From positions 1 to 37,054 of the forward strand of contig JAEDDA010000010.1 in assembly GCA_016298185.1 (NCBI GenBank): 37,054 nt of DNA, in the 5' to 3' direction. The notes under the pieces were generated by a model that did no database searches, had not been told where the DNA came from, and worked only from the letters and a program-made list of their open reading frames with translations. The position numbers were made by a program, and so were the translations under genes. Below, piece by piece: positions 16,264 through 24,880 of the stretch. This DNA is from Bacilli bacterium (lineage in GTDB: Bacteria; Bacillota_I; Bacilli_A; RFN20; CAG-826). The first letter of the stretch is position 1, and each line of letters begins with the position of its first letter.

Positions 16264-19200
16264 TTAGGCTTTAGCTCCTTTCTTACGCTTGATGATGAGG
16301 ATAACTGCGACAGCGGCACCGATTAATAAGACACCTCCACCAACGCTAAGACCCACTATAAGTGGTGTATTATTTGCTTTACCTTTTTCTTTCATCTTTT
16401 CGCCTTTATTGACGACTTTGACATTAAAGGAAATGGAATCGTTAACAAGAACTTCGTTATCTCCTTCTTTGAAACAAGATGAATCGATAGTTAAGGTATA
16501 ATTCTTGACATGATATTTTTCTGCTTCAATTAAGGTGTTATTGACCTTAACAGAGCTCACTTCGTTAGCGCCGACATAGATGTTAACATTAACGCCTGTT
16601 TCCACTTCTACATCTTCGATCACAAATGTATGAGAAGCATTGACTTCAACATTGATATAGAAGGAAGAACCAGAACTGACAATCTTGAATCTATATGTTC
16701 CGTTTTCTAATAAAGCGAAATATGATTCATGAATATATAAAGTGTTAGGAGATTGATGATAGAAGCCTTGTTCTAATTTCAAGTTACCTTTAGTAATGTT
16801 ATATACTTCTTTGACATATTGGTTGATTTGCAAACCAACGGCTAGATCACCAGAACTATAGCTATAGTTTTCTCTTAAGATTGATAATGATCTGAATTTA
16901 ACTGTGGAAGAAAAGACATTTAAACCAAATCTTCCAGTTAATGGTTCATTATCTTGTAATGTGTAATTAATTGCGTCAATACCATTAGCGGCGATGTTGA
17001 TGTTTTTACCATTCGCTTTGACGGTTAATACGATATTTGTTTTTTCTAATTGAATAACGGAACTTCTCGCTAATTCACCATGTGTGGACCAAAGTTTGAC
17101 AATGCGTTCATTAGAGTCATAGTTGGCGACTAGATATGCGGACATATCTTCAGCAGCTCTAAAGACTAAAGCACCAGCATTTCCTTCGACTATGTCGAAT
17201 TGTCCAGTAAGGGTGAAGTCGCTGCCTTCTTCAGTAGCTAATAAGAAGCCGTTTCCGGAAGATTTTTCACCGACCACAGAATCGTTTTCCATCACCCAAT
17301 TACCGGAAACGATATTTTCTGGTTCGAAGGTGAATTCAGAACTGAAGGAAGAAGAACAAACTGTAACGTTGATTGTCTTTTCTTGATTGCCGGCGGTAAC
17401 TTTGAAGGTAGCGGTTCCTGGTTGAAGGGAAACAAAATTAATACCTTGATTGCTGGATGCATAGGAAACAACACCATTATTTTCAACTTCTTGCCAGACC
17501 AAATTGCTTGTTCCGGAATACCAACAAGTAATATATTTAGCTGTGGATAATTTGGTGTCTAATTTGACATCGGTATTTGAGACATATAAAAGACCTTCAT
17601 CACTTGCGACATTTTGACGATAAACAGATTTGACTTCGTTGAGTCTTAAGTAGTTGATGTGCGCATCATCTGCTTCTAATGAAGCATCTCTTGAATACAT
17701 CGACGCTGTAGTAACAAAGTAGAAGCTAACTGAATAGTCTTCACAGAAAACTTCTAAACCACCATTATCGCTTAAGACATAGAATGTTTTTTCGCTAGTT
17801 TCTCCTAAGATATGAGAAGCATATTTAGCGTGCCAGTCGATATTTGTATTAATACCTTTGTCATCGAGGTTTGTTCTATCAACATAATATCCATCGGTTT
17901 GATTCCAACCGAATTCCATATATTCATTTTCGCCAACATCCACTTTGAAAGTGATTGGAGAATTATTATTAACAGTAAATGAAGCTTCTAATTCAAAGAT
18001 ATGTGTGTGAACATCATTTAAAGGATTTTCTGATTCGTTATTAATATCTTGATTAGAAATATTGACTAAATTTGTTTTTTCTAAGTTTGTGTTATTAACT
18101 GTGACTGGTTTTTGTGTCATGCGAAGACCGTCTTCAGTATTTTTCACACCATATTCCACAGGAATAGTAAATCCACCATTCCAGCGTCCTCTTAATCCAG
18201 CATATTCACCTGGACCAGTGCAGAATGAAGCATTTAAATCTCCTGAGAACCAGTTAAGAACGATATCTTTACCATTGAATTCACTGTTTGCGTCATCAAT
18301 ATAGAAACTTTGTGAAGCATAAGTATCTGGACCAAAATCTAGTGGTTTTAATGGGACATCATCCGCACTTTGATAGGACATGATGTTGTGATTTGTCTCA
18401 TCGATAAATTCGACTTTGTGAGTTGTGTAGTTATATGACATTGTTCCAAAGATATAGGAACGGGATTTGTTTGTTAAATAAGCGTGTTCGATATTATTTT
18501 CATCCATTAAATATCCAACACCAACACATTCAGGTCTTGGGAATTTGAATGTACCAGCGGCTTCCCAATCGAGAAGATTTGTGGAAGATAAGAACCAACC
18601 AGTACTAGAATTCATACCACTTAAAGTCATACCCCATAAAAGAACTGAACTGCCTTCTTTTCTAAGTGGGAAGATTTTTGGATCACGCCAGTCGATGTGT
18701 CTATCAGAAACACCACTGAGTGATTGAGGAATAATTCTACGTTTTGTCCAGGTCATACCACCATCATCACTTGTGATGATAAGTTGGTCTTGTGCGATAG
18801 GACATTCTCTTGTTAAGATGGCGTAGATACCATTTCCACCATTGTTTGGAAACCAGTTGAGCGCATCTAAATCATGACTCATACCGAGTTTGTAATCGAC
18901 TGCGCAACCAGACCACATATAGCCTTCTCCAGCGCCTGTACCCATTGTTCCATCATCTGGAAATAAACAAACTGGTAGGAATTCAAAATGAATTAAATCT
19001 CTGCTTCTTGCGTGTCCCCAATACATTGGACCCCATTGAAGTCCGAATGGATGGAATTGATAGAAAACATGATAATAACCATTGTGATAGACAAGAGCGT
19101 TTGGATCGTTTGACCATTTTGCAAATGGTTGTAAATGATATTGGTTACGATATGGTTCAGAGAAATATGAATAATCAGATTTACCGATTTCAATGTTCTC

Positions 19201-19800
19201 TAAATAAACATCTGAGGCAAAGCAGTTCATACCGAGATAACCGCCTTGATATTGAGGTGTTTCTTGAGCGTTTAAATCGATAACTGTATCGACACCAAAT
19301 CTCTTGATACCTTCAACATAGAATTCTGCATATGCGTGTGTTTCTTCTTTAGTAAGAATAACTTTTATATTAACGTTTTCGATACCTCTTACTTGTGGTT
19401 CGACAACATGTTTTTCAGAATCAGTCATTTTGTCGTTTCCGATAAAATAATCGACATATAATTCTTTTGGAGTATAACCACCTAAACCATTAGATGCGAA
19501 ATAGAGAAGCTTAATTTGGTTATGGTAGCGGTCCATGTTGATGACGTAGTAATGATTGTTTTCTTCACTGCCAAAAGCTAAACCACCAGCTTGTCCGGAT
19601 CTGAAATGCAAATCAGCGGTATAAACAAAGCTTTCGTTTGGACCATAATAATTTGGTAAAAGGACGAAAGAATCACCAGTGCTAGAGATTGATAATTCTT
19701 CCGCTTTAACTTCAGAAGCTTCACTATGATTATTCAAAGAATAAGTTAGACCACCAATGGCTAAAATAGATACTAATAAAGGAAATAGTTTATTTTTCAT
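16264..19800 (-). CDS. Membrane-anchored multidomain GH32 fructanase (levanase/inulinase type)
   Basis: A 1178-residue exported enzyme. After the signal peptide (about 1-33), residues 40-205 look like a CBM66-type beta-sandwich (AGGLAFG....YYVINMD). The GH32 catalytic part follows, with SNDPNA (nucleophile Asp232), WRDP (371-374) and PRPECVG (Glu424). An Ig-like, Big-2-type domain lies near 740-810, and a second CBM66-like domain (AGALVFRA) near 815-1000. Further beta-rich repeats lead to a C-terminal membrane helix (about 1150-1171) and a KRKKGAKA tail. CBM66 is known from SacC-type exo-levanases, which makes exo-acting fructan hydrolysis plausible. The ATG overlaps the end of the ATPase gene by 11 bases, with an AGGAGG site. 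Confidence 0.9.
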   Translation of the reverse strand: MKNKLFPLLVSILAIGGLTYSLNNHSEASEVKAEELSISSTGDSFVLLPNYYGPNESFVYTADLHFRSGQAGGLAFGSEENNHYYVINMDRYHNQIKLLYFASNGLGGYTPKELYVDYFIGNDKMTDSEKHVVEPQVRGIENVNIKVILTKEETHAYAEFYVEGIKRFGVDTVIDLNAQETPQYQGGYLGMNCFASDVYLENIEIGKSDYSYFSEPYRNQYHLQPFAKWSNDPNALVYHNGYYHVFYQFHPFGLQWGPMYWGHARSRDLIHFEFLPVCLFPDDGTMGTGAGEGYMWSGCAVDYKLGMSHDLDALNWFPNNGGNGIYAILTRECPIAQDQLIITSDDGGMTWTKRRIIPQSLSGVSDRHIDWRDPKIFPLRKEGSSVLLWGMTLSGMNSSTGWFLSSTNLLDWEAAGTFKFPRPECVGVGYLMDENNIEHAYLTNKSRSYIFGTMSYNYTTHKVEFIDETNHNIMSYQSADDVPLKPLDFGPDTYASQSFYIDDANSEFNGKDIVLNWFSGDLNASFCTGPGEYAGLRGRWNGGFTIPVEYGVKNTEDGLRMTQKPVTVNNTNLEKTNLVNISNQDINNESENPLNDVHTHIFELEASFTVNNNSPITFKVDVGENEYMEFGWNQTDGYYVDRTNLDDKGINTNIDWHAKYASHILGETSEKTFYVLSDNGGLEVFCEDYSVSFYFVTTASMYSRDASLEADDAHINYLRLNEVKSVYRQNVASDEGLLYVSNTDVKLDTKLSTAKYITCWYSGTSNLVWQEVENNGVVSYASSNQGINFVSLQPGTATFKVTAGNQEKTINVTVCSSSFSSEFTFEPENIVSGNWVMENDSVVGEKSSGNGFLLATEEGSDFTLTGQFDIVEGNAGALVFRAAEDMSAYLVANYDSNERIVKLWSTHGELARSSVIQLEKTNIVLTVKANGKNINIAANGIDAINYTLQDNEPLTGRFGLNVFSSTVKFRSLSILRENYSYSSGDLAVGLQINQYVKEVYNITKGNLKLEQGFYHQSPNTLYIHESYFALLENGTYRFKIVSSGSSFYINVEVNASHTFVIEDVEVETGVNVNIYVGANEVSSVKVNNTLIEAEKYHVKNYTLTIDSSCFKEGDNEVLVNDSISFNVKVVNKGEKMKEKGKANNTPLIVGLSVGGGVLLIGAAVAVILIIKRKKGAKA

Positions 19801-21178
19801 CTTTATCGCCTCCTGATGTTTCTAATTCATCTGAAACATATTCTTTATCGAATGTATAAATAGTACGGCCTGTTTGTTCATTAAATAGGTGAATATTTTC
19901 ACCTTTGAAATCGATGTGAATCTTATCGCCTGGTTGTAAAGAAGATCTCTCTTGAATGGTGACGTTGAATTCATCTTCAGAGTTAGCTAATTTGCATAAG
20001 AGGTTTGTGGTGTTACCTAAGATTTCAACAAAGCAAACTTCAGCTTCCACGCCTTTTTTGTCTTTACGGATTTCGATGTGTTCACCTCTAACACCGAGAA
20101 CTAAAGCATGTCCTTCACCAGTTGTATATTCATCTTTAATAGGTTTTAATTCTTTTAAATCAAAAGAAACTTCTTTACCATTTGGTAAAGTGATATGGGC
20201 ATTTTTCGCGGATGCTTTAAAAATCACTTTGAAATTATTCATTTGTGGAGTACCGATAAACCCAGCGACAAATAAGTTTGTTGGATTATCGTAAATTTCA
20301 CTTGGCGTACCAACTTGTTGAATAACGCCATCTTTCATAACGACGATGCGGTCGCCCATTGTCATGGCTTCCACTTGGTCATGGGTAACATAGATGAAAG
20401 TTGTTTTAACTTTTTTATGTAATTTAACGATTTCATTACGCATTGAGGCACGTAATTTTGCATCTAAGTTTGATAAAGGTTCATCTAATAAGAAGACTTT
20501 TGGATCACGCACTAAAGCACGGCCTAAAGCGACACGTTGTCTTTGACCACCACTCATTTCGGATGGTTTTCTATCTAATAAAAATTTAATATCCAAGACC
20601 TCTGCGGCTTTTTGGACTTTTTCATCAATTTCTTCTTTGGTGTAATGCACCATCTTCATCTTTGGTGTATTAGGATTTTGTTCTAATTGTCTAATTTTAT
20701 TCTGTAATTCTTCAATTGTTTCAATAGATTGAGCTTTTTTCATTTCTTTCTTTAAAGCTTTAATCTTTTGTTTATCAACGATATATACGACATTTCCTTC
20801 TTTATCTAAAACTGGTTTAGGAATCTTTCTTAACTTAAGACCATAAGACATGTTTTGGTAACTGTTCATATGAGGATATAAAGCGTAGTTTTGGAAAACC
20901 ATCGCGATATTGCGTTTTGAGGCATCAATATTATTTGCGAGTTCATTATCGATATATAATTCACCACCGGTGATATCTTCTAAACCCGCGATCATTCTTA
21001 AAGTTGTGGATTTGCCACAGCCGGATGGACCGACTAAAACGATGAATTCACCATCTTCGATTGTTAAATTAAAATCCCTCACGGCAAAAGGAGAAAGATT
21101 CTCGTTTTCGATTTTCTTACTCTCTTTTTTGCTATGGGAATAAGCCTTATAAATGTGCTTAAGCAAAATTGACGCCAT
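19790..21178 (-). CDS. ABC transporter ATPase, MsmX/UgpC type, with a helical insertion
   Basis: A 462-residue sugar-importer ATPase: Walker A GPSGCGKST (50-58), Q-loop FQNYALYPHM, signature MSGGQ (208-212), Walker B VFLLDEP (228-234), switch His266, and a C-terminal OB-fold regulatory domain (about 310-445). MsmX-type proteins are about 365 residues. The extra length is mainly an inserted segment of about 59 residues (123-181) in the helical subdomain, rich in Lys and Glu and probably coiled, plus about 15 residues before Walker A. It is the first gene of the operon, so it probably serves this importer and perhaps others. An AGAGGAAG ribosome site precedes the ATG. Confidence 0.93.
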   Translation of the reverse strand: MASILLKHIYKAYSHSKKESKKIENENLSPFAVRDFNLTIEDGEFIVLVGPSGCGKSTTLRMIAGLEDITGGELYIDNELANNIDASKRNIAMVFQNYALYPHMNSYQNMSYGLKLRKIPKPVLDKEGNVVYIVDKQKIKALKKEMKKAQSIETIEELQNKIRQLEQNPNTPKMKMVHYTKEEIDEKVQKAAEVLDIKFLLDRKPSEMSGGQRQRVALGRALVRDPKVFLLDEPLSNLDAKLRASMRNEIVKLHKKVKTTFIYVTHDQVEAMTMGDRIVVMKDGVIQQVGTPSEIYDNPTNLFVAGFIGTPQMNNFKVIFKASAKNAHITLPNGKEVSFDLKELKPIKDEYTTGEGHALVLGVRGEHIEIRKDKKGVEAEVCFVEILGNTTNLLCKLANSEDEFNVTIQERSSLQPGDKIHIDFKGENIHLFNEQTGRTIYTFDKEYVSDELETSGGDKDEK

Positions 21179-21196
21179 ATGACTTCCTCTTATGTT

Positions 21197-21212
21197 ATGG
21201 AAACGTTTCCAT
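21197..21212. promoter_or_regulatory. 16-bp palindromic operator, copy 2
   Basis: ATGGAAACGTTTCCAT, identical to 5655-5670, 18 bases upstream of the ATPase start codon. It lies immediately downstream of the AT-rich -10 region of the operon promoter, where a bound repressor would block initiation. Confidence 0.82.
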
Positions 21213-21245
21213 TTATATTTTTTACCCGCAAGAGAGATATGTCAA
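21212..21245 (-). promoter_or_regulatory. Promoter of the nine-gene fructan operon
   Basis: On the minus strand a perfect -35 box TTGACA (21245-21240) is followed by the run TAAAAAATATAAA (21224-21212). Which hexamer acts as -10 is unclear: AAAAAT (21222-21217) gives a 17-base spacer, while the better match TATAAA gives 22. The palindrome follows at once. Confidence 0.55.
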
Positions 21246-21271
21246 TACTTTTGCTAACTTAAGAATATCAA

Positions 21272-21299
21272 ATTCAAAAATAAGATAAATTAATATAAT
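21272..21299 (+). promoter_or_regulatory. Candidate promoter of the polysaccharide locus, divergent from the fructan operon
   Basis: A perfect TATAAT (21294-21299) has a weak -35, ATTCAA (21272-21277), 16 bases before it. It would give a leader of about 90 bases before the ATG at 21394. The 215-base gap 21179-21393 thus holds two divergent promoters. I see no convincing riboswitch in the leader. Confidence 0.45.
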
Positions 21300-21393
21300 C
21301 ATATGAAAAAGAGCCTTAAAGTCTCACTATAAAAAAGGACAACGCTATGATTTTTTTAAAACTTCATGTTAAATTATTAACAAGGATATAAAT

Positions 21394-22401
21394 ATGAAAA
21401 AGAAACTCTTAATATTAGGTGGAACTGGTTTTTTAGGTTACTACTCCACTATGGAAGCTTTAAAAAGAGGATACGAAGTAGGTTCTATATCGTTAGATGA
21501 TGTAAATCTAGAAGGTTGGTATCCAAAAGAAGTTAATGTCAAATTCACTGACTTATTTGAAACTTCTGAAGATGAACTTGTGGAAATGATGAAAGGTTAC
21601 GACTATATGATTTATTCCGTCGGACCAGATGATAGAGAAACTCCAGTCGCTCCTGCTTATGAATACTTTCATAGACGCTTAGTGGTTGAATGCGCAAAGT
21701 GTTTCCGCGCCGCAGAACGTTCGGGTATTAAGAAATCTGTGTGTTTTAATTCTTACTTTGCTTATTTTGATAGAAGATATCCAGAAATGGAGCTCGCTAA
21801 GAAACACCCATATATTCGTTGTCGTGTGGAACAGGCAAAGTTATTAAATGAGCAAAAGAAAAAGATGGAAGTTGTCATCTTGGAATTCCCATATATCTTT
21901 GGAACAATGCCAGAGAGAATGCCGATTTGGAGAGATGTTTTCTTAGATAGATATGTAAATGGTCATAAATTAATATTCTTCCCTAAAGGAAGTACCTCAA
22001 TGATCGCGGTTGAACACATCGCTGAAGCCGCATTAGGTGCGATCGAATATGGTAAAGATGGGGAAAGATATCCAATTGGTGATGAAAATAAGTCTTTTGA
22101 TTTTATGTTAAATACGATGACTGGCGCTTTATTAAAGAAACCAAGAAAGATTATTCACCCAGGAAGATGGGCTTGCACTATCGGTGGCCAAATGGTGGCC
22201 AATCAGGAAAAGAAGAAAGGTTTAGAACCAGGCTTAAATTTTAAATTAGTAATGAAAGAAATCATGTCTGGAGATAAATGCTGTATTGAACCTGAAGTCA
22301 TGGACAAAATAAATGAAGAACTACATATTGGTAGAGGTGGCTTAGAGGAAGCAATTGTTAAGACAATGCACCGCTGCTACAAGGATGGAGAGTTTAAATA
22401 A
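21394..22401 (+). CDS. NAD-dependent epimerase/dehydratase family protein
   Basis: A 335-residue extended short-chain dehydrogenase fold protein. The N-terminal nucleotide-binding motif GGTGFLG (9-15) is clear and an AAGGA ribosome site precedes the start. The usual YxxxK catalytic pair is not evident. The region after the Ser/Asn strand reads CFNSYFAYFDRRYP, then HPYIRCRVEQAK, so the reaction may differ from a classical nucleotide-sugar epimerase or it may be an atypical reductase. It is followed after 71 bases by the initiating sugar transferase on the same strand, which suggests a role in making or altering a sugar for the surface polysaccharide. The exact substrate is unknown. Confidence 0.75.
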   Translation: MKKKLLILGGTGFLGYYSTMEALKRGYEVGSISLDDVNLEGWYPKEVNVKFTDLFETSEDELVEMMKGYDYMIYSVGPDDRETPVAPAYEYFHRRLVVECAKCFRAAERSGIKKSVCFNSYFAYFDRRYPEMELAKKHPYIRCRVEQAKLLNEQKKKMEVVILEFPYIFGTMPERMPIWRDVFLDRYVNGHKLIFFPKGSTSMIAVEHIAEAALGAIEYGKDGERYPIGDENKSFDFMLNTMTGALLKKPRKIIHPGRWACTIGGQMVANQEKKKGLEPGLNFKLVMKEIMSGDKCCIEPEVMDKINEELHIGRGGLEEAIVKTMHRCYKDGEFK

Positions 22402-22472
22402 TATAAGGCGAGGCTTATTATCAAGTGGTAGCATATTTAATAGCGCTATGATAATATACTTCGGGTCGACCT
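22402..22472 (+). other. 71-base gap with a 10-bp palindrome
   Basis: Between the epimerase-like and sugar transferase genes. ATAGCGCTAT (22440-22449) is a perfect 10-bp palindrome. No good Shine-Dalgarno precedes the ATG at 22473 and no clear terminator is visible, so the two genes are probably co-transcribed. The function of the palindrome, if any, is unknown. Confidence 0.3.
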
Positions 22473-23141
22473 ATGGCGAAATTTAAAGAATTAAATGGAA
22501 TAAAAGTTAAACGAGTTGGAGGGGGATATTTCTTCTTCAAACGTTTAGGCGACTTTCTAACTGCTTTTATTGCTCTATTATTAATAGGTTGGTTCTTAAT
22601 TATTATAGCTATTATTGTGGCTATTGGTAGTAAAGGCGCACCAATATATTGTGATAAAAGAATCGGTCAAGGCGGTAAGGAAATCGCTGTTCTAAAGTTT
22701 AGAAGTATGTATAAGGATGCTAATGAACATCCAGAGAAATACTTAAATGAAGAACAAATGAAACAATTCCAAGAAGAAAGAAAAGTTGATAACGATCCAC
22801 GTATCACTAAAGTTGGCAAGTTCATTAGAAAAACATCTATTGATGAGCTTCCACAACTACTCAATATCTTCATCGGAAATATGTCCCTTGTTGGTCCTAG
22901 GCCAATTACGAAGTGGGAACTTGAAAAGCATTTCACTGAAGAGCAAAAACAAATCTTCTTATCCGCAAAGCCTGGTTTAACAGGTCATTGGCAAGTATCT
23001 GGTAGAAGCAATGTTGAATTCGATAATGGAGAAAGACAACAATTAGAACTTGAATACTTCGCAATTAGAGGACTTGGAACTGATATCAAAATCTTATTTA
23101 AAACAGTTCCTGCTGTTCTCAATCATAAAGGCGCAAAATAA
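22473..23141 (+). CDS. Initiating undecaprenyl-phosphate sugar-phosphate transferase
   Basis: A 222-residue bacterial sugar transferase of the WcaJ/RfbP/EpsL group, which loads the first sugar-1-phosphate onto undecaprenyl phosphate at the inner face of the membrane. Visible features are the single membrane helix (about 28-52), the KFRSM motif, DNDPRITKVGKFIRKTSIDELPQ split by the usual spacing, NMSLVGPRP, and PGLTGHWQVSGR near the C-terminus. The length fits the short form without the N-terminal CoA-binding-like domain. It commits sugar to the polysaccharide built by the neighbouring genes. It ends in a bidirectional terminator shared with licD. Confidence 0.93.
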   Translation: MAKFKELNGIKVKRVGGGYFFFKRLGDFLTAFIALLLIGWFLIIIAIIVAIGSKGAPIYCDKRIGQGGKEIAVLKFRSMYKDANEHPEKYLNEEQMKQFQEERKVDNDPRITKVGKFIRKTSIDELPQLLNIFIGNMSLVGPRPITKWELEKHFTEEQKQIFLSAKPGLTGHWQVSGRSNVEFDNGERQQLELEYFAIRGLGTDIKILFKTVPAVLNHKGAK

Positions 23142-23162
23142 AATAGGACAAATGTCCTATTT
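23141..23162. terminator. Bidirectional terminator; contains the LicD stop codon
   Basis: AAATAGGACA (23141-23150) pairs with TGTCCTATTT (23153-23162): a 10-bp stem with a 2-base AA gap, so the top pairs must open to form the loop. T runs flank it on both strands. The LicD TAG (23159-23157) lies in the stem. Confidence 0.75.
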
Positions 23163-23957
23163 TTTAAATATCTTGTAATAATGATGAGCCACTCTTTCTG
23201 ATTCAGGAGGGAGTTTTTTATAATCCCCGTAATCACGATTGAGTAGTTCTTCCGCATCTGATGGAACACGAAGTTGTATTCCATTATATATGTGTGTGGT
23301 TTCTTTTATGAAGTAATGTTCCTTACTCATTACTGGTTTATTGTTACTCCAGAAGACAAGAAGATTATCGGTATCCACATCAGCGAATTGTGTCGCAATC
23401 TTATCAAACTTACGAAGAAGCTTGTTAATATTCTTATGTTTAACAATTAACGCATAAGGAAGCTTAAGGATATATCTAAGTTTAGAATTGCCTTTAGGAA
23501 TGCGCTTGCTACCTGCGATGGTAATTTGCTTTTGAAGTCGCACCACTTTCTTAATAAGTTTTGGATTAACAACATAATTATCTAATGGATATAAATCCAC
23601 GAATGTACCTAATCCATAATCTGGAATATTGTAGTATTCACTACGGAATTCAGTATTGGTAAATCTAGCGATTGGATACACATATTGTGGGTTATTCTTA
23701 TAATGAATAATTTTGAATGGTAATAATTCTTTTTCGTGCTCTATCGCATAATCGATAAAGGCATCATAATCTTTTCTTGGAACGAAAACGTCGATATCAT
23801 CATCCCATGGAATAAAACCATCATGACGATAAGCACCGAGTAATGTACCGTACGCTAAAAAATATTTCCATCCGTGTTTATCGAAAATTTCCTTTATTTT
23901 TAAAAGGATTTTAAACGACTCTAATTGAACTTCTTCTAATGTTAATTCTTTTTCCAT
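23157..23957 (-). CDS. LicD-family phosphotransferase
   Basis: A 266-residue LicD protein. The nucleotidyltransferase-like core is clear: YFLAYGTLLGAYRHDGFIPWDDDIDVFV (two overlapping motifs, about 32-59), followed by FVDLYPLD. In pneumococcus and Haemophilus LicD transfers phosphocholine from CDP-choline to a surface glycan. No choline uptake or kinase genes are seen here. The window does encode a LicC-like nucleotidyltransferase domain fused to a PLP enzyme at 34637-36445, which could supply a different CDP-activated amine. Last gene of a three-gene minus-strand unit (polymerase, GT2, LicD), 1 base after the GT2 stop codon. Confidence 0.9.
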   Translation of the reverse strand: MEKELTLEEVQLESFKILLKIKEIFDKHGWKYFLAYGTLLGAYRHDGFIPWDDDIDVFVPRKDYDAFIDYAIEHEKELLPFKIIHYKNNPQYVYPIARFTNTEFRSEYYNIPDYGLGTFVDLYPLDNYVVNPKLIKKVVRLQKQITIAGSKRIPKGNSKLRYILKLPYALIVKHKNINKLLRKFDKIATQFADVDTDNLLVFWSNNKPVMSKEHYFIKETTHIYNGIQLRVPSDAEELLNRDYGDYKKLPPESERVAHHYYKIFKK

Positions 23958-23958
23958 C

Positions 23959-24867
23959 TTATACCTTATTGAGAATGAATTTTAATTTTAAAATTAAATT
24001 GCGGTTTCTTTTTCTATATTTTTTGTTGAACATTAATTTCCATTTGTATTTGAACTTCTTCTTATAATCTCTAATCATAATGAGATCTTGCAAGTTCTCT
24101 GGATATATATCTTTTTCAAAGCCTTTTAATAGCTCATCTGCAGTGTGATCTTGGCCGTTTTTTGTATGTAAGACTTTGGAGATATTTTTTCTTGTCCACT
24201 TCTTTTTATTTGTGCCAATTTGGTTATCTCCATGTTGTCTATAAAGGATATAACCATTGAAGTCATAAACATAGTTTGCGGAATATATCGCAATCATGAA
24301 TAACCAATAGTCATGTAAGTTAACATTATTTGGATAATATCTAGAAGCATAGTCGTAGAATTTCTTATCCATCACCATCGTGCATCCAGTAGCGATATTC
24401 TCGAATAAATATGTTTGTTTATTTGTTTTAGTTATGACCGTTTCATCTTCTTGCATGCCAATCTTTTCTAACTTCTCATTTGTGACAATAAGGTTAGATG
24501 AATATAAGCAACCATGCTTAGTTTCGCCTTGTTCTTTAATCTTATTAATTCCAGAGATTAATTTGTTAGGTAACCAGAAGTCGTCTTGGTCCGCAAATGC
24601 GACATAATCAAATTTCTTTTCTTTCACTGAGAAGAATAAATCCAAAAAGTTATAAGTGAATTTCTTATTTTCTTTATTTATGTAATAGGAAAAGTTTTTA
24701 TGTTTTTCACTATATTCTTTTAGAATATCTTGAGTTCCGTCGGTGGAACAGTCATCAGAACAAGCAATTTCAATTTCCACACCCTCTTGTGCGAAGATGC
24801 TATCAATTTGTTCTCTTAAGTATTTTTCACCATTATATGTCGCTAGTAAAACTAAACACTTTTCCAT
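23959..24867 (-). CDS. Family 2 glycosyltransferase
   Basis: A 302-residue GT-A fold glycosyltransferase. It begins LVLLATYNGEKYLREQIDSI, has the nucleotide-binding DDCSTDGT and the metal-binding FADQDDFWLPNKL motif. These resemble rhamnosyltransferases and other GT2 enzymes that extend surface polysaccharides on the cytosolic side. The complete dTDP-rhamnose pathway in the same locus makes rhamnose a reasonable donor, though donor specificity cannot be read from the sequence. No membrane helix is present. It lies between the polymerase-like gene (13-base gap) and licD (1-base gap). Confidence 0.9.
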   Translation of the reverse strand: MEKCLVLLATYNGEKYLREQIDSIFAQEGVEIEIACSDDCSTDGTQDILKEYSEKHKNFSYYINKENKKFTYNFLDLFFSVKEKKFDYVAFADQDDFWLPNKLISGINKIKEQGETKHGCLYSSNLIVTNEKLEKIGMQEDETVITKTNKQTYLFENIATGCTMVMDKKFYDYASRYYPNNVNLHDYWLFMIAIYSANYVYDFNGYILYRQHGDNQIGTNKKKWTRKNISKVLHTKNGQDHTADELLKGFEKDIYPENLQDLIMIRDYKKKFKYKWKLMFNKKYRKRNRNLILKLKFILNKV

Positions 24868-24880
24868 ACTTACTTTTATA

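Noticed and set aside
18945..19283. A 112-codon open frame on the plus strand inside the anchored GH32 gene
   Set aside because: It is antisense to a region with clear GH32 catalytic motifs, has no ribosome site and no recognisable composition or motif.
19956..20294. A 112-codon plus-strand open frame inside the ABC ATPase gene
   Set aside because: It is the complement of the regulatory domain of a well-supported ATPase and has no independent signals.
21198..21211. The palindromes as CcpA cre sites
   Set aside because: They have G and C at the two W positions of the usual consensus and are perfectly symmetrical, as expected for a pathway-specific LacI protein; a CcpA contribution cannot be fully excluded.
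21302..21331. A possible leader peptide of 9 codons before the epimerase-like gene
   Set aside because: The ATG has no ribosome site, falls within a few bases of the predicted transcription start, and no attenuator hairpin follows.
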